Assembly (NCBI GenBank): GCA_030642205.1
Contig: DAOWOF010000098.1
Location: 1 to 8,048, forward strand
From: Desulfobacteraceae bacterium
GTDB taxonomy: Bacteria; Desulfobacterota; DSM-4660; Desulfatiglandales; Desulfatiglandaceae
DNA: 8,048 nucleotides
Direction: 5' to 3'
In this document: piece by piece, positions 1 through 6,572 of the stretch
How the letters are laid out: the number at the start of each line of letters is the position of its first letter
Position numbering within the stretch: position 1 is the first letter of the stretch
Made by a program: the position numbers and the translations under genes
The notes under the pieces: model-generated
Databases searched by the model: none
What the model saw: the letters and a program-made list of their open reading frames with translations, nothing else
What the model was told of the DNA's origin: nothing

Positions 1-1
1 A

Positions 2-1270
2 AGCAAGGGAGAAGAAAAATATCGACATATCTTCGAAAATATTCAAGACGTATACTATGAAGTTGCCTTAGACGGTGTCATTATTGAGATAAGCCCATCT
101 GTCGAACAATTGTCACCATATAAAAGAAATGAATTAATCGGTACACTGGCAGGCGGAATTGCTCATGATTTCAATAATTTGTTAACAGTAATGATTGGTA
201 ATGCAGAAATTGCATTGATGGAACTTGATGAAAATCATCCCTTATCAGATAATATACATGAAATTCTTAAATCAGGAGCAAATGCCAGTAATTTAACCCG
301 CCAACTTTTGGGGTTTAGTCGAAAACAAATCATTGAACCGCAGGTTTTAAATGTCAATAATGTTATTTCCGGTTGGGATAAAATGCTCCATCGCTTGATA
401 GAAGAAGATATTTCTATCGAAATGATATTAGACTCAGGCCTTCCAAATATAAAAGCAGATCCAGCACAAATCGAGCAAATTCTGATCAACCTGGTTGTAA
501 ATGCACGGGATGCGATTAATCAAAAAACAGGAAGAGATTCTGTCAAAAAAATAACCATTGAAACCAGTCATATTTACTTAGATGAATCATATATTTCACA
601 ACACAGAGAAAGCACGGCTGGTTCCCATATCCTAATATCTGTCAGCGATAGTGGTATTGGAATAGACGAAAAAATCAAAGACAAGATTTTTGATCCTTTT
701 TTCACTACAAAGGAACTTGGCATGGGAACAGGTTTGGGGCTTGCCACTGTATATGGAATTGTTAAACAAAACAACGGAAGCATTGGAGTCTATAGCGAAC
801 CGAATCATGGCACTGTATTTAAAATTTACTGGCCATCAACAGATAAAGAGATTTCATCTGAAATGAAAAATGAAGCTGTTAAAAAAGATGATTTGACAGG
901 TCATGAAAGCATATTATTAGTGGAAGATAATATCGGCGTAAGAAATTATGCAAAGGAAGCATTAACTAAATTCGGATATCATGTTTACGCAGCTCAAAAC
1001 GGGATAGATGCTCTGGAATCAATAAAAGTAGAGAATATACAGGTTGACATGCTTGTTACGGACATGATCATGCCTGGAATGAATGGTAAAGAATTGTCTT
1101 TAAGAGTAAAAGAAATTTTTCAGGAGATTAAAATTCTCTATATTTCTGGTTATACAAATAATCATATTGCTCATCAACGTATTTTAAAAGAAGGGATTCA
1201 TCTTATTAATAAACCTTTCTCCATCACAGCTCTGATTAAGGGTGTGCGTAAAGTATTGGATAGCGGTTAA
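2..1270 (+). CDS. Hybrid sensor histidine kinase with truncated PAS domain and C-terminal receiver (5' partial)
   Basis: The frame is open from the left edge (first full codon at 2), so the true start lies outside the window; a TTG at 110 is internal. Counting from position 2, residues about 5-46 read as the N-terminal half of a PAS/S-box domain (YRHIFENIQD, then SPSVEQLSPYKRNELIG). Without the rest of the PAS fold, the chain continues into the H-box TLAGGIAHDFNNLL, with phospho-acceptor His55. The ATPase domain follows: N-box (QILINLVVNARDAI), G1 (DSGIGID, Asp216), F-box (FDPFFTTK) and G2 (GTGLGLATVYGI). A receiver domain spans about 300-422, with the acidic pair in LLVEDN, phospho-acceptor Asp354 in VTDMIMPGMNG and Lys404 in NKPF. 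All catalytic residues are present, so the kinase should autophosphorylate and pass phosphate to its own receiver. No membrane segment is visible in the part present, so it may be cytoplasmic, but the missing N-terminus could change that. The signal is unknown. Confidence 0.93.
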   Translation, partial: SKGEEKYRHIFENIQDVYYEVALDGVIIEISPSVEQLSPYKRNELIGTLAGGIAHDFNNLLTVMIGNAEIALMELDENHPLSDNIHEILKSGANASNLTRQLLGFSRKQIIEPQVLNVNNVISGWDKMLHRLIEEDISIEMILDSGLPNIKADPAQIEQILINLVVNARDAINQKTGRDSVKKITIETSHIYLDESYISQHRESTAGSHILISVSDSGIGIDEKIKDKIFDPFFTTKELGMGTGLGLATVYGIVKQNNGSIGVYSEPNHGTVFKIYWPSTDKEISSEMKNEAVKKDDLTGHESILLVEDNIGVRNYAKEALTKFGYHVYAAQNGIDALESIKVENIQVDMLVTDMIMPGMNGKELSLRVKEIFQEIKILYISGYTNNHIAHQRILKEGIHLINKPFSITALIKGVRKVLDSG

Positions 1271-1308
1271 TTTTATATTCTTATTCAATGAAGTTGTAGC
1301 TGCTAAGG

Positions 1309-1328
1309 GTCATCAAGCAACTGATGAC
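1309..1328 (+). terminator. Possible weak terminator after the histidine kinase
   Basis: A perfect 7-bp inverted repeat, GTCATCA and TGATGAC, is separated by a 6-nt loop and followed by the T-rich tract TATCTTTT. It starts 38 nt after the kinase stop codon. The stem has only three G/C pairs, so termination would be weak or partial. It could separate the kinase from the downstream PAS gene or act as an attenuator between them. Confidence 0.4.
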
Positions 1329-1369
1329 TATCTTTTCCAGCGACTGCGTCGCAATTGTGCCGAAAGAAA

Positions 1370-2056
1370 ATGCCTAAGAGAAACAAATTCGAAAAATTAC
1401 GAAGAACGATAATAAAGCACTTAAGCCGAGAAAGCAATGTTGGTGAATTGTATAAAGACTTATTTGAAGAAAGCCACTCTATAATGCTCATAATTAACCC
1501 TGAGACTGGTGAAATCATAGACGCCAATTTCTCAGCATGCAAGTTTTATCAATATACTAAAGAACAGATTATAAAGATGAGCATAATGGATATTAATACG
1601 CTAAACCCAAAACAAATCAGTAAAAAGATGCAACATGCAAAAAAGGAAGAGCGTAATTACTTTAACTTTAACCACAAATTAGCAACAGGTAAGATTAGAG
1701 ATGTTGAGGTCTATAGCAGCCCAATTATGCTTGCAGGACAAAAGGTATTGTATTCGATAATTCATGATATTACAGAGCGTTTAAGAATTGAAAAAGAGAG
1801 GGAAGTAATTATCACAAAACTTGAAAAAGCAAAGAAGGAAATAAAAACTTTAAAAGGAATTCTCCCTTTTTGCTCTTTTTGCAAAAAAATCCGTGACGCT
1901 AAAGGGAATTGGAAGGAAGTTGATGTTTACATCCATAATCATTCAGAAGCCGACATTAGTCACACGGTTTGTCCCGACTGTATGAGGAATTATTATCCGA
2001 AATATTCTAAAATTGAAAAAAAGAAAAAAGGGGGAAAATCTACTCTTGAGCCTTAA
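1370..2056 (+). CDS. Soluble PAS-domain protein with C-terminal CxxC/CxxC module
   Basis: A 228 aa protein from the ATG at 1370; a TTG at 1355 would add five residues. Neither start has a clear Shine-Dalgarno, and ATG is preferred by codon. Residues about 28-140 form a complete PAS domain (LFEESHSIMLIINPETGEII near its start, HDITER at its end). A charged, probably coiled-coil linker spans about 137-163. The C-terminal module runs from EIKTLKGILP to YYPKY, with Cys168/Cys171 (CSFC) and Cys201/Cys204 (CPDC), a likely metal-binding site. From memory, this module recurs at the C-terminus of PAS and receiver proteins in Desulfobacterota, usually uncharacterised. There is no kinase, cyclase or DNA-binding domain, signal peptide or membrane segment, so output is probably by protein contact. 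The tail is lysine-rich. It lies 99 nt after the hybrid kinase in the same direction, so the two may belong to one signalling pathway. That link is inferred from position alone. Confidence 0.82.
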   Translation: MPKRNKFEKLRRTIIKHLSRESNVGELYKDLFEESHSIMLIINPETGEIIDANFSACKFYQYTKEQIIKMSIMDINTLNPKQISKKMQHAKKEERNYFNFNHKLATGKIRDVEVYSSPIMLAGQKVLYSIIHDITERLRIEKEREVIITKLEKAKKEIKTLKGILPFCSFCKKIRDAKGNWKEVDVYIHNHSEADISHTVCPDCMRNYYPKYSKIEKKKKGGKSTLEP

Positions 2057-2124
2057 TCAATAATTCCAGAATATTTTTAATTTGTTCCCTGAGATTTCTG
2101 TCTTTTTAAAGCTTTTCCCCAATA

Positions 2125-2156
2125 CCCTCAAGAACATTGATCACAGAGGATGAGGG
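2125..2156. repeat. Short inverted repeat in the intergenic region before the DUF362 gene
   Basis: CCCTCA at 2125-2130 pairs with TGAGGG at 2151-2156 across a 20-nt spacer that contains the palindrome TGATCA. No T-run follows, so it does not look like an intrinsic terminator. It may be chance or a weak protein-binding site. The rest of 2057-2204 shows no gene. Confidence 0.2.
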
Positions 2157-2204
2157 GACGAAGGTCTCTCTTATATTGCTCTCCCTGGTAATGACAATAA
2201 AAAA

Positions 2205-2231
2205 TTGACCACCCAGAAATAATGATATAAT
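2205..2231 (+). promoter_or_regulatory. Sigma-70-type promoter for the DUF362/ACP-like/asnB operon
   Basis: A TTGACC -35 box (2205-2210) is followed after 15 nt by a consensus TATAAT -10 box (2226-2231). The -10 carries the extended TGn motif (TG at 2223-2224), which can compensate for the short spacer. Transcription would start near 2238, giving a leader of about 15 nt. AAGGAAG at 2242-2248 is a good Shine-Dalgarno, 4 nt before the ATG at 2253. Confidence 0.6.
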
Positions 2232-2252
2232 TCAGGGTGATAAGGAAGTCTA

Positions 2253-3572
2253 ATGCAAAAAAAAGTCTCAGTTGTAAAATATGAAAAGCCCATTGAATCT
2301 GTAGCAAAGGCAATAGAGCTTTCCGGAGCCCTGGATCATCTTAAAAGTGGCGACAGGGTCTTTATTAAGCCAAATATTGTATTCTGGTCCCGCAAGACTC
2401 AGTTGCCCCCTTGGGGAGTTATTACCACAAGCAGGGTTATGGAAGATTTCATCAGGCAGCTAAAAGATCGTGGAGCAGGACAGATTATAATCGGAGAAGG
2501 AATTACCCTGGATGATCCAAATGATACTAAAACCGCGGCAGATGCCTTTGAGAAACTTGGATATAATAAGCTGGCCAGATTATATGGCGTAAAGGTGGTT
2601 GATAATCTGCGGCAGGAATTCCGTCAAATGGACTTGGGAGATGGGGTCAAGCTGAATTTTTCAGCAAACTTGCTCGATTCAGATTTTGTGGCTAGCCTGC
2701 CTGTATTAAAAACCCATGCCCAGACCATGGTTTCTCTCAGCCAGAAAAATTTAAAGGGCTGTCTTGACATTGCCAGCCGCAAACTTTGCCATTCAGATAA
2801 TATGGAACAAGATCTTGATTATCACCTGGCAAAATTAACTTCGATCCTGCCAAGGAGTTGCGCGCTTATCGACGGCATCTACACATTGGAACTAGGCCCA
2901 GGATACACCGGTCAGGCAAGACGCAGTGACATCCTGATCGCATCCCGGGATCTTTTGGCTGCGGATCTTGTCGGAACCGCGGCCTTGGGTCTGGACCCTG
3001 CGCAGGTTCCTTATCTGAATAAAATATGCAAGATAAAAAAATGCAGCTCTTCTCTTGAAGAAATTGAAATACAGGGAGAATCCATTGATAAGGTTACCCA
3101 TCCGCATGCCTGGGATTTTCCCTATAACAAAGATGGAACCCTGCCCTTAAACCTGGAGCAAAAAGGCATTAAAGGTCTTTTATTTCCAAAATATGACCAT
3201 AGTCTTTGCACCTATTGTTCAGGCTTAAACGGCCCTGTCCAGATGGCCATCATGAAGGCCTGGAACAAAGAACCATTTAATAATGTGGAGATTCTGACAG
3301 GCAAGCTTAGGTCTCCCACTCCCGGCATGGAGCACACAATCCTCATAGGAAAATGCCAGGTTAAACTCAACAAAAACAATCCTGCAATAAAAAATCCCTT
3401 ATTAGTTCCCGGTTGTCCCCCAAATCTTGACAAACTCAAAACTGCCTTAAATAAGTCAGGGATTAAGGTAAAAGCCTCTTTCTTTGATAGGATGGATTCC
3501 CTTCCATCCATATTTATGCGGAAATATGCAAGAAGGCCTGAATTTTCCATGGATTTTTTTCAAGTCAAATAA
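2253..3572 (+). CDS. DUF362-family protein with cysteine-bearing C-terminal region
   Basis: A 439 aa cytoplasmic-looking protein, with the start fixed by AAGGAAG 4 nt upstream of the ATG. Residues about 1-280 match the DUF362 pattern: GDRVFIKPNIV near 33-43, an IIIGEG strand near 78-83, DSDFVASLPVLKTHAQT near 142-158, KNLKGCLD near 165-172 and IDGIYTLE near 206-213. These conserved stretches are typical of the family, whose biochemical role is mostly unknown. The C-terminal third (about 300-439) is a separate region with CTYC (Cys319, Cys322), GKCQ (Cys368) and PGCPPN (Cys388). The four cysteines could bind an Fe-S cluster or zinc, but do not form a standard 2x[4Fe-4S] ferredoxin pattern. No signal peptide or transmembrane helix is visible. 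It is probably the first gene of an operon with the ACP-like and asnB genes. Family assignment is confident; function is not known. Confidence 0.85.
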   Translation: MQKKVSVVKYEKPIESVAKAIELSGALDHLKSGDRVFIKPNIVFWSRKTQLPPWGVITTSRVMEDFIRQLKDRGAGQIIIGEGITLDDPNDTKTAADAFEKLGYNKLARLYGVKVVDNLRQEFRQMDLGDGVKLNFSANLLDSDFVASLPVLKTHAQTMVSLSQKNLKGCLDIASRKLCHSDNMEQDLDYHLAKLTSILPRSCALIDGIYTLELGPGYTGQARRSDILIASRDLLAADLVGTAALGLDPAQVPYLNKICKIKKCSSSLEEIEIQGESIDKVTHPHAWDFPYNKDGTLPLNLEQKGIKGLLFPKYDHSLCTYCSGLNGPVQMAIMKAWNKEPFNNVEILTGKLRSPTPGMEHTILIGKCQVKLNKNNPAIKNPLLVPGCPPNLDKLKTALNKSGIKVKASFFDRMDSLPSIFMRKYARRPEFSMDFFQVK

Positions 3573-3604
3573 ATCTAATTTCAGGTTCCAAAATTCTTAT
3601 TAAT

Positions 3605-3629
3605 AGTTTAGAATAAATTAAACTTTTTT
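3605..3629 (+). terminator. AU-rich hairpin with T tract between the DUF362 and ACP-like genes
   Basis: AGTTTA (3605-3610) pairs with TAAACT (3619-3624) and is followed by five further T residues. The stem is six A/T-rich pairs plus a possible G-U pair, too weak for efficient termination. It could act as a partial attenuator or processing site that lowers expression of the two downstream genes. The T tract ends 3 nt before the ATG at 3633. Confidence 0.3.
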
Positions 3630-3650
3630 CTTATGTATCAAATAAAAAAA

Positions 3651-3860
3651 ATGACCTATCAAAAAATTCAGGAATATCTCAAGGAATTTAGTAAGACAAG
3701 ACCAAACGCAGGTAAAGATAAAGCAGCGCTGTTAGAGGTTGCCCTGTTTATTGAGGATGTATTCTCTCTGGTCCTCGATGATAAGGACATCTGTGAAGAG
3801 AATCTTGGGACATATGAGGCTGCTGAAATTTTCTTGCGTAAAATATTGAGAGAGCCCTGA
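3651..3860 (+). CDS. Acyl-carrier-protein-like small protein lacking the phosphopantetheine serine
   Basis: A 69 aa protein from the ATG at 3651 (MTYQKIQEYL); an upstream in-frame ATG at 3633 would give 75 aa. Neither has a recognisable Shine-Dalgarno. I prefer 3651 because helix 1 of the fold would begin there. The part LLEVALFIEDVF followed by LDDKDICEENLGTYEAAEIF matches helices II-III of acyl carrier proteins (compare ELVMALEEEF and the acidic IPDEE segment in E. coli AcpP). In this alignment the Asp-Ser-Leu that carries 4'-phosphopantetheine reads Asp-Lys-Ala (K30 counting from 3633). The protein should therefore not be able to carry an acyl group. It would act, if at all, as a carrier-fold docking partner. 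It sits 38 nt upstream of asnB, probably co-transcribed. The ACP relationship is my own reading of the sequence and needs a profile or structure comparison. It could also be an unrelated small helical protein. Confidence 0.7.
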   Translation: MTYQKIQEYLKEFSKTRPNAGKDKAALLEVALFIEDVFSLVLDDKDICEENLGTYEAAEIFLRKILREP

Positions 3861-3898
3861 AAGCTCCCAAAAAATAATAATCCTAATCAGGTAATGGC

Positions 3899-5890
3899 AT
3901 GTGCGGAATTTGCGGAATAATAAATACCCGGAAGGCTCCTCCTGCTGATCTTCAACTACTGCTTAAAATGATCGGTCGGCTACGACATCGTGGCCCTGAT
4001 TCATCGGGCTATTATCGTGATAGAGAAGTGGCACTGGGTCATACAAGGCTTGCCATTATCGATCTTGATGCAGGAACTCAACCCCTGGCAAATGAAGATG
4101 ATACCATTTGGATCACTTTTAACGGTGAGATCTTCAATTACCTTGAACTGGCCCTGGAACTTACCAAATCGGGGCACCGATTTAAGACCAAAAGCGACAC
4201 TGAAGTTATCATACATGCCTACGAAGAATGGGGTACAGGTTGTTTTGAGCGTTTTAACGGGCAATGGGCACTAGCCCTCTGGGACACCAAAAAAAAAGAG
4301 GTCATACTATCCCGTGACCGCCTGGGAATCAGACCTTTATACTATACAAACACCTCAGACAAGATATTATTTGCTTCCGAGATCAAATCTCTCTTTTCAG
4401 ACAATACTGTAGAACGAGACTTCGATCCAGCCGGTCTCTCCGAAATCTTCACTTTCTGGAGTCCTATTGCCCCGAAAACAGCATTTAAGAATATTCAGGA
4501 GTTACGGCCCGGTCATTTTGCTATTATAAAAAATGGAAAAATAGAAAAAAGGGCTTACTGGTCAATCGATTTTCCTTCTTCAACCCCCCAAAGAACATCC
4601 AGTGAAGATGAGAATGCTGAGGCATTGCGCCAATCCTTGATCCAGGCATCCAAGTTAAGATTTACCAGAAGCGATGTCCCTGTAGGAGCCTATCTATCAG
4701 GAGGCATTGACTCATCAATCACGTCTTCCATTGTAAGCAAATATACACAATCTTCATTAAAGACCTTTTCTATCCGTTTTGCCGATGCAGAATTTGATGA
4801 GGGCCTGTTTCAACAGGAAATGGTACAAAGGCTCGGAGCTGATCATAGAGATGTCAAGGTCACCCCAAAAGCAATCGGAGATATTTTCCCCAAAGTAATC
4901 TGGCATACCGAACGACCAATATTACGCACTGCTCCAGCCCCCTTGTTTTTACTTTCCAGGCTGGTGCGCGAATCCGGATATAAAGTAGTTGTAACCGGAG
5001 AGGGAGCTGATGAAATGCTGGCAGGCTATGATATTTTCAGGGAGGCCCAGGTCCGCCATTTTTTATCCCGGAATCCGGATTCTAAAAAAAGGGGAGACAT
5101 TATCCTGAGACTCTATCCCTGGCTGCAAAGATCCCCTGGTAAAGCGCCAGCCTTTGCACGGGCATTCTTCGCCAAAGGCCTTGATCCATTGGATCCTGGA
5201 TTTTCACATCGTCCACGCTGGGATTCAACTTCCTCTATTCACATGATCCTTGACCCGGATTTTAAAAAGGAACTAACGAAAACAGATGTTGCAGAAGAAT
5301 TCCTTAAAAAAATTCCCGATTCTTTTAAGGCCTGGGAACCCTTATGCAAGGCCCAATGGCTGGAAATGGTTTCCCTGCTTTCAGGCTACATCCTGTCTGC
5401 ACAGGGAGACAGAATGCTAATGGCCAATTCAGTGGAAGGCCGGTTCCCTTTCCTGGATTGTGATTTTGTCAATTTTGCCAACAATCTTCCTCCACGTCAT
5501 AAACTTCTTGGCCTGGACGAAAAACACCTGCTAAAAATCGCATTTAATGATCTGATCCCATCCAATATCCTGAGAAGACCTAAGCAACCGTATCGCGCGC
5601 CTGATGCCGCGAGCTTCTTTTATGGAGAGAAAATAGAATGGGTAGAGGAAATAACAAACAAAACATATCTTGCCAATGCGGGAATATTTAACCCCAAAGC
5701 AGTTTCACATCTGTTTGACAAGGCCTATAAGGTTAAAGGGCAAAAAATGAGTAATACCGATAATATGCGTATAGTGGCAATCCTGTCCACAATGTTGACA
5801 TATTATCATTTTATTGAAGCAAATGGGATAGAAAATATTGATGAGCGACCTCCCGAGCCAATAAAAATAATCGATATGGTCAATAATTGA
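3899..5890 (+). CDS. asnB: AsnB-type asparagine synthase (glutamine-hydrolysing) / amidotransferase
   Basis: A 663 aa two-domain enzyme. The N-terminal class-II glutaminase domain (about 1-210) begins MCGICGI, with Cys2 as the nucleophile after Met removal; this fixes the start at 3899. It keeps RHRGPDSSG (30-37), Arg50, the NGEIFNY oxyanion/glutamine site (75-81) and SDTE (99-102). The synthetase domain (about 240-600) has the ATP PP-loop LSGGIDSS (266-273) and GEGADEMLAGY (367-377). Known family chemistry is glutamine plus ATP amidating an aspartate-like carboxylate through an acyl-AMP. Both active sites look intact. It is longer than E. coli AsnB (554 aa) because of an extended C-terminal part (PKQPYRAPDAASFF, then about 90 residues). 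Its neighbours are a DUF362 gene and an ACP-like gene rather than amino-acid biosynthesis genes. The real acceptor may therefore be a metabolite other than aspartate; that is inference. AGGT at 3889-3892 is a weak Shine-Dalgarno. Confidence 0.93.
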   Translation: MCGICGIINTRKAPPADLQLLLKMIGRLRHRGPDSSGYYRDREVALGHTRLAIIDLDAGTQPLANEDDTIWITFNGEIFNYLELALELTKSGHRFKTKSDTEVIIHAYEEWGTGCFERFNGQWALALWDTKKKEVILSRDRLGIRPLYYTNTSDKILFASEIKSLFSDNTVERDFDPAGLSEIFTFWSPIAPKTAFKNIQELRPGHFAIIKNGKIEKRAYWSIDFPSSTPQRTSSEDENAEALRQSLIQASKLRFTRSDVPVGAYLSGGIDSSITSSIVSKYTQSSLKTFSIRFADAEFDEGLFQQEMVQRLGADHRDVKVTPKAIGDIFPKVIWHTERPILRTAPAPLFLLSRLVRESGYKVVVTGEGADEMLAGYDIFREAQVRHFLSRNPDSKKRGDIILRLYPWLQRSPGKAPAFARAFFAKGLDPLDPGFSHRPRWDSTSSIHMILDPDFKKELTKTDVAEEFLKKIPDSFKAWEPLCKAQWLEMVSLLSGYILSAQGDRMLMANSVEGRFPFLDCDFVNFANNLPPRHKLLGLDEKHLLKIAFNDLIPSNILRRPKQPYRAPDAASFFYGEKIEWVEEITNKTYLANAGIFNPKAVSHLFDKAYKVKGQKMSNTDNMRIVAILSTMLTYYHFIEANGIENIDERPPEPIKIIDMVNN

Positions 5891-5916
5891 TAGACTCGCT
5901 TAACAGGCAGAGGGCA

Positions 5917-5941
5917 TGTCTGCGTGCAGTATATACAGACA
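5917..5941 (+). repeat. Small inverted repeat downstream of asnB
   Basis: TGTCTG (5917-5922) and CAGACA (5936-5941) can form a 6-bp stem with a 13-nt loop. It begins 26 nt after the asnB stop. No T tract follows (AGGAGG comes next), so it is not an obvious terminator; it may be 3'-UTR structure or chance. Confidence 0.25.
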
Positions 5942-6011
5942 GGAGGATAAGCCCCGGCTGTCAAAATAGGATGTAAAGGAAAGTCAGACAATCATCTCTT
6001 ATAATATTTTT

Positions 6012-6056
6012 CATTTACCTTTATCCCCGAAAGAAAGAATAAAGGTAAATGTTTTA
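6012..6056 (+). terminator. Strong hairpin, likely terminator of the asnB operon
   Basis: A perfect 13-bp inverted repeat, CATTTACCTTTAT (6012-6024) and ATAAAGGTAAATG (6039-6051), has a 14-nt loop and is followed by TTTTAACTT on the + strand. It lies about 120 nt after asnB and about 100 nt beyond the end of the convergent DUF35 gene. On the - strand the stem is followed by A residues, so it should terminate the + transcript better than the - one. Its long, low-GC perfect arms could also mark a small mobile repeat. Confidence 0.55.
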
Positions 6057-6154
6057 ACTTGCTACGCTTGCGAGACTCCGAACCTAACCTAAATCTAAGC
6101 GCCAATTCTGCAAATTTATTTTTGAGCGAATCCTTAAGGATGAAAAGGACTTCT

Positions 6155-6562
6155 TTATACCAGTGTAAAGGTAGGCCTTGCCTGATTTCCAGGAGCATAC
6201 CTATCTCCAGGAAAATTTCTAAAGCTAAGCTTAACTTCTTTCCCTATTATATCCATTGTTGTTTCACTGGGTTCAACATTAGCTATATTACCCATTATCC
6301 ACGGACCTTGATCAAGCTCAACAAGGGCAGTAATATAAGGGGCTTCATTTTCTCTGCCTTCGGGGGCCACGCTAACAACTGTGAATGTGACAATTTTTCC
6401 CTTCTTGGTTACTTCAACAATTTCAAGATTTGTGCCTCCACATTCTTGACATGTCATCTTTGGTGGTACAGTAATATTATTACAATCGCTGCACTTTAGA
6501 CCAAGTAATTTTCCCTTTCCAAGCGCCTTACTATAATCTTTAAATAAAAGCTTATATTCCAT
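6155..6562 (-). CDS. DUF35 Zn-ribbon/OB-fold protein, partner of the adjacent thiolase
   Basis: A 135 aa protein. A rubredoxin-like Zn ribbon has Cys24/Cys27 (KCSDC) and Cys38/Cys41 (CQECG), followed by an OB-fold (about 45-130: KGKIVTFTVVSVAPEG, then PYITALVELDQGPWIMGNI). This is the standard DUF35 domain order and length. Family members bind thiolases of the SCP-x/BbsB type; in archaeal HMG-CoA synthase/thiolase assemblies a DUF35 protein bridges the enzymes, and BbsA pairs with BbsB in anaerobic toluene degradation. The ATG at 6562 is supported by AGGAGG 4 nt upstream, which abuts the thiolase stop codon. The two genes are separated by only 10 nt and are probably translationally coupled. 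All four zinc ligands are intact. The substrate cannot be told from this subunit. Confidence 0.92.
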   Translation of the reverse strand: MEYKLLFKDYSKALGKGKLLGLKCSDCNNITVPPKMTCQECGGTNLEIVEVTKKGKIVTFTVVSVAPEGRENEAPYITALVELDQGPWIMGNIANVEPSETTMDIIGKEVKLSFRNFPGDRYAPGNQARPTFTLV

Positions 6563-6572
6563 TATCCCTCCT

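Noticed and set aside
110..112. TTG as start of the histidine kinase
   Set aside because: The frame is open back to position 2 and encodes PAS-like residues (YRHIFENIQD) upstream, so the gene begins outside the window.
1340..1352. GCGAC-TGC-GTCGC mini-hairpin before the PAS gene
   Set aside because: A perfect 5-bp stem, but the 3-nt loop and lack of a T tract or conserved context make it indistinguishable from chance.
3894..3896. Alternative ATG upstream of asnB
   Set aside because: It is in a different frame, and the enzyme needs the cysteine directly after the initiator Met, which only the ATG at 3899 gives.
5992..6198. Open frame on the - strand, 68 codons, overlapping the end of the DUF35 gene
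   Set aside because: No ribosome binding site, no recognisable domain, and it overlaps the real gene in another frame and spans the terminator hairpin.
6059..6499. 146-codon open frame on the + strand
   Set aside because: It is antisense to the clearly coding DUF35 gene and its translation has no family features.
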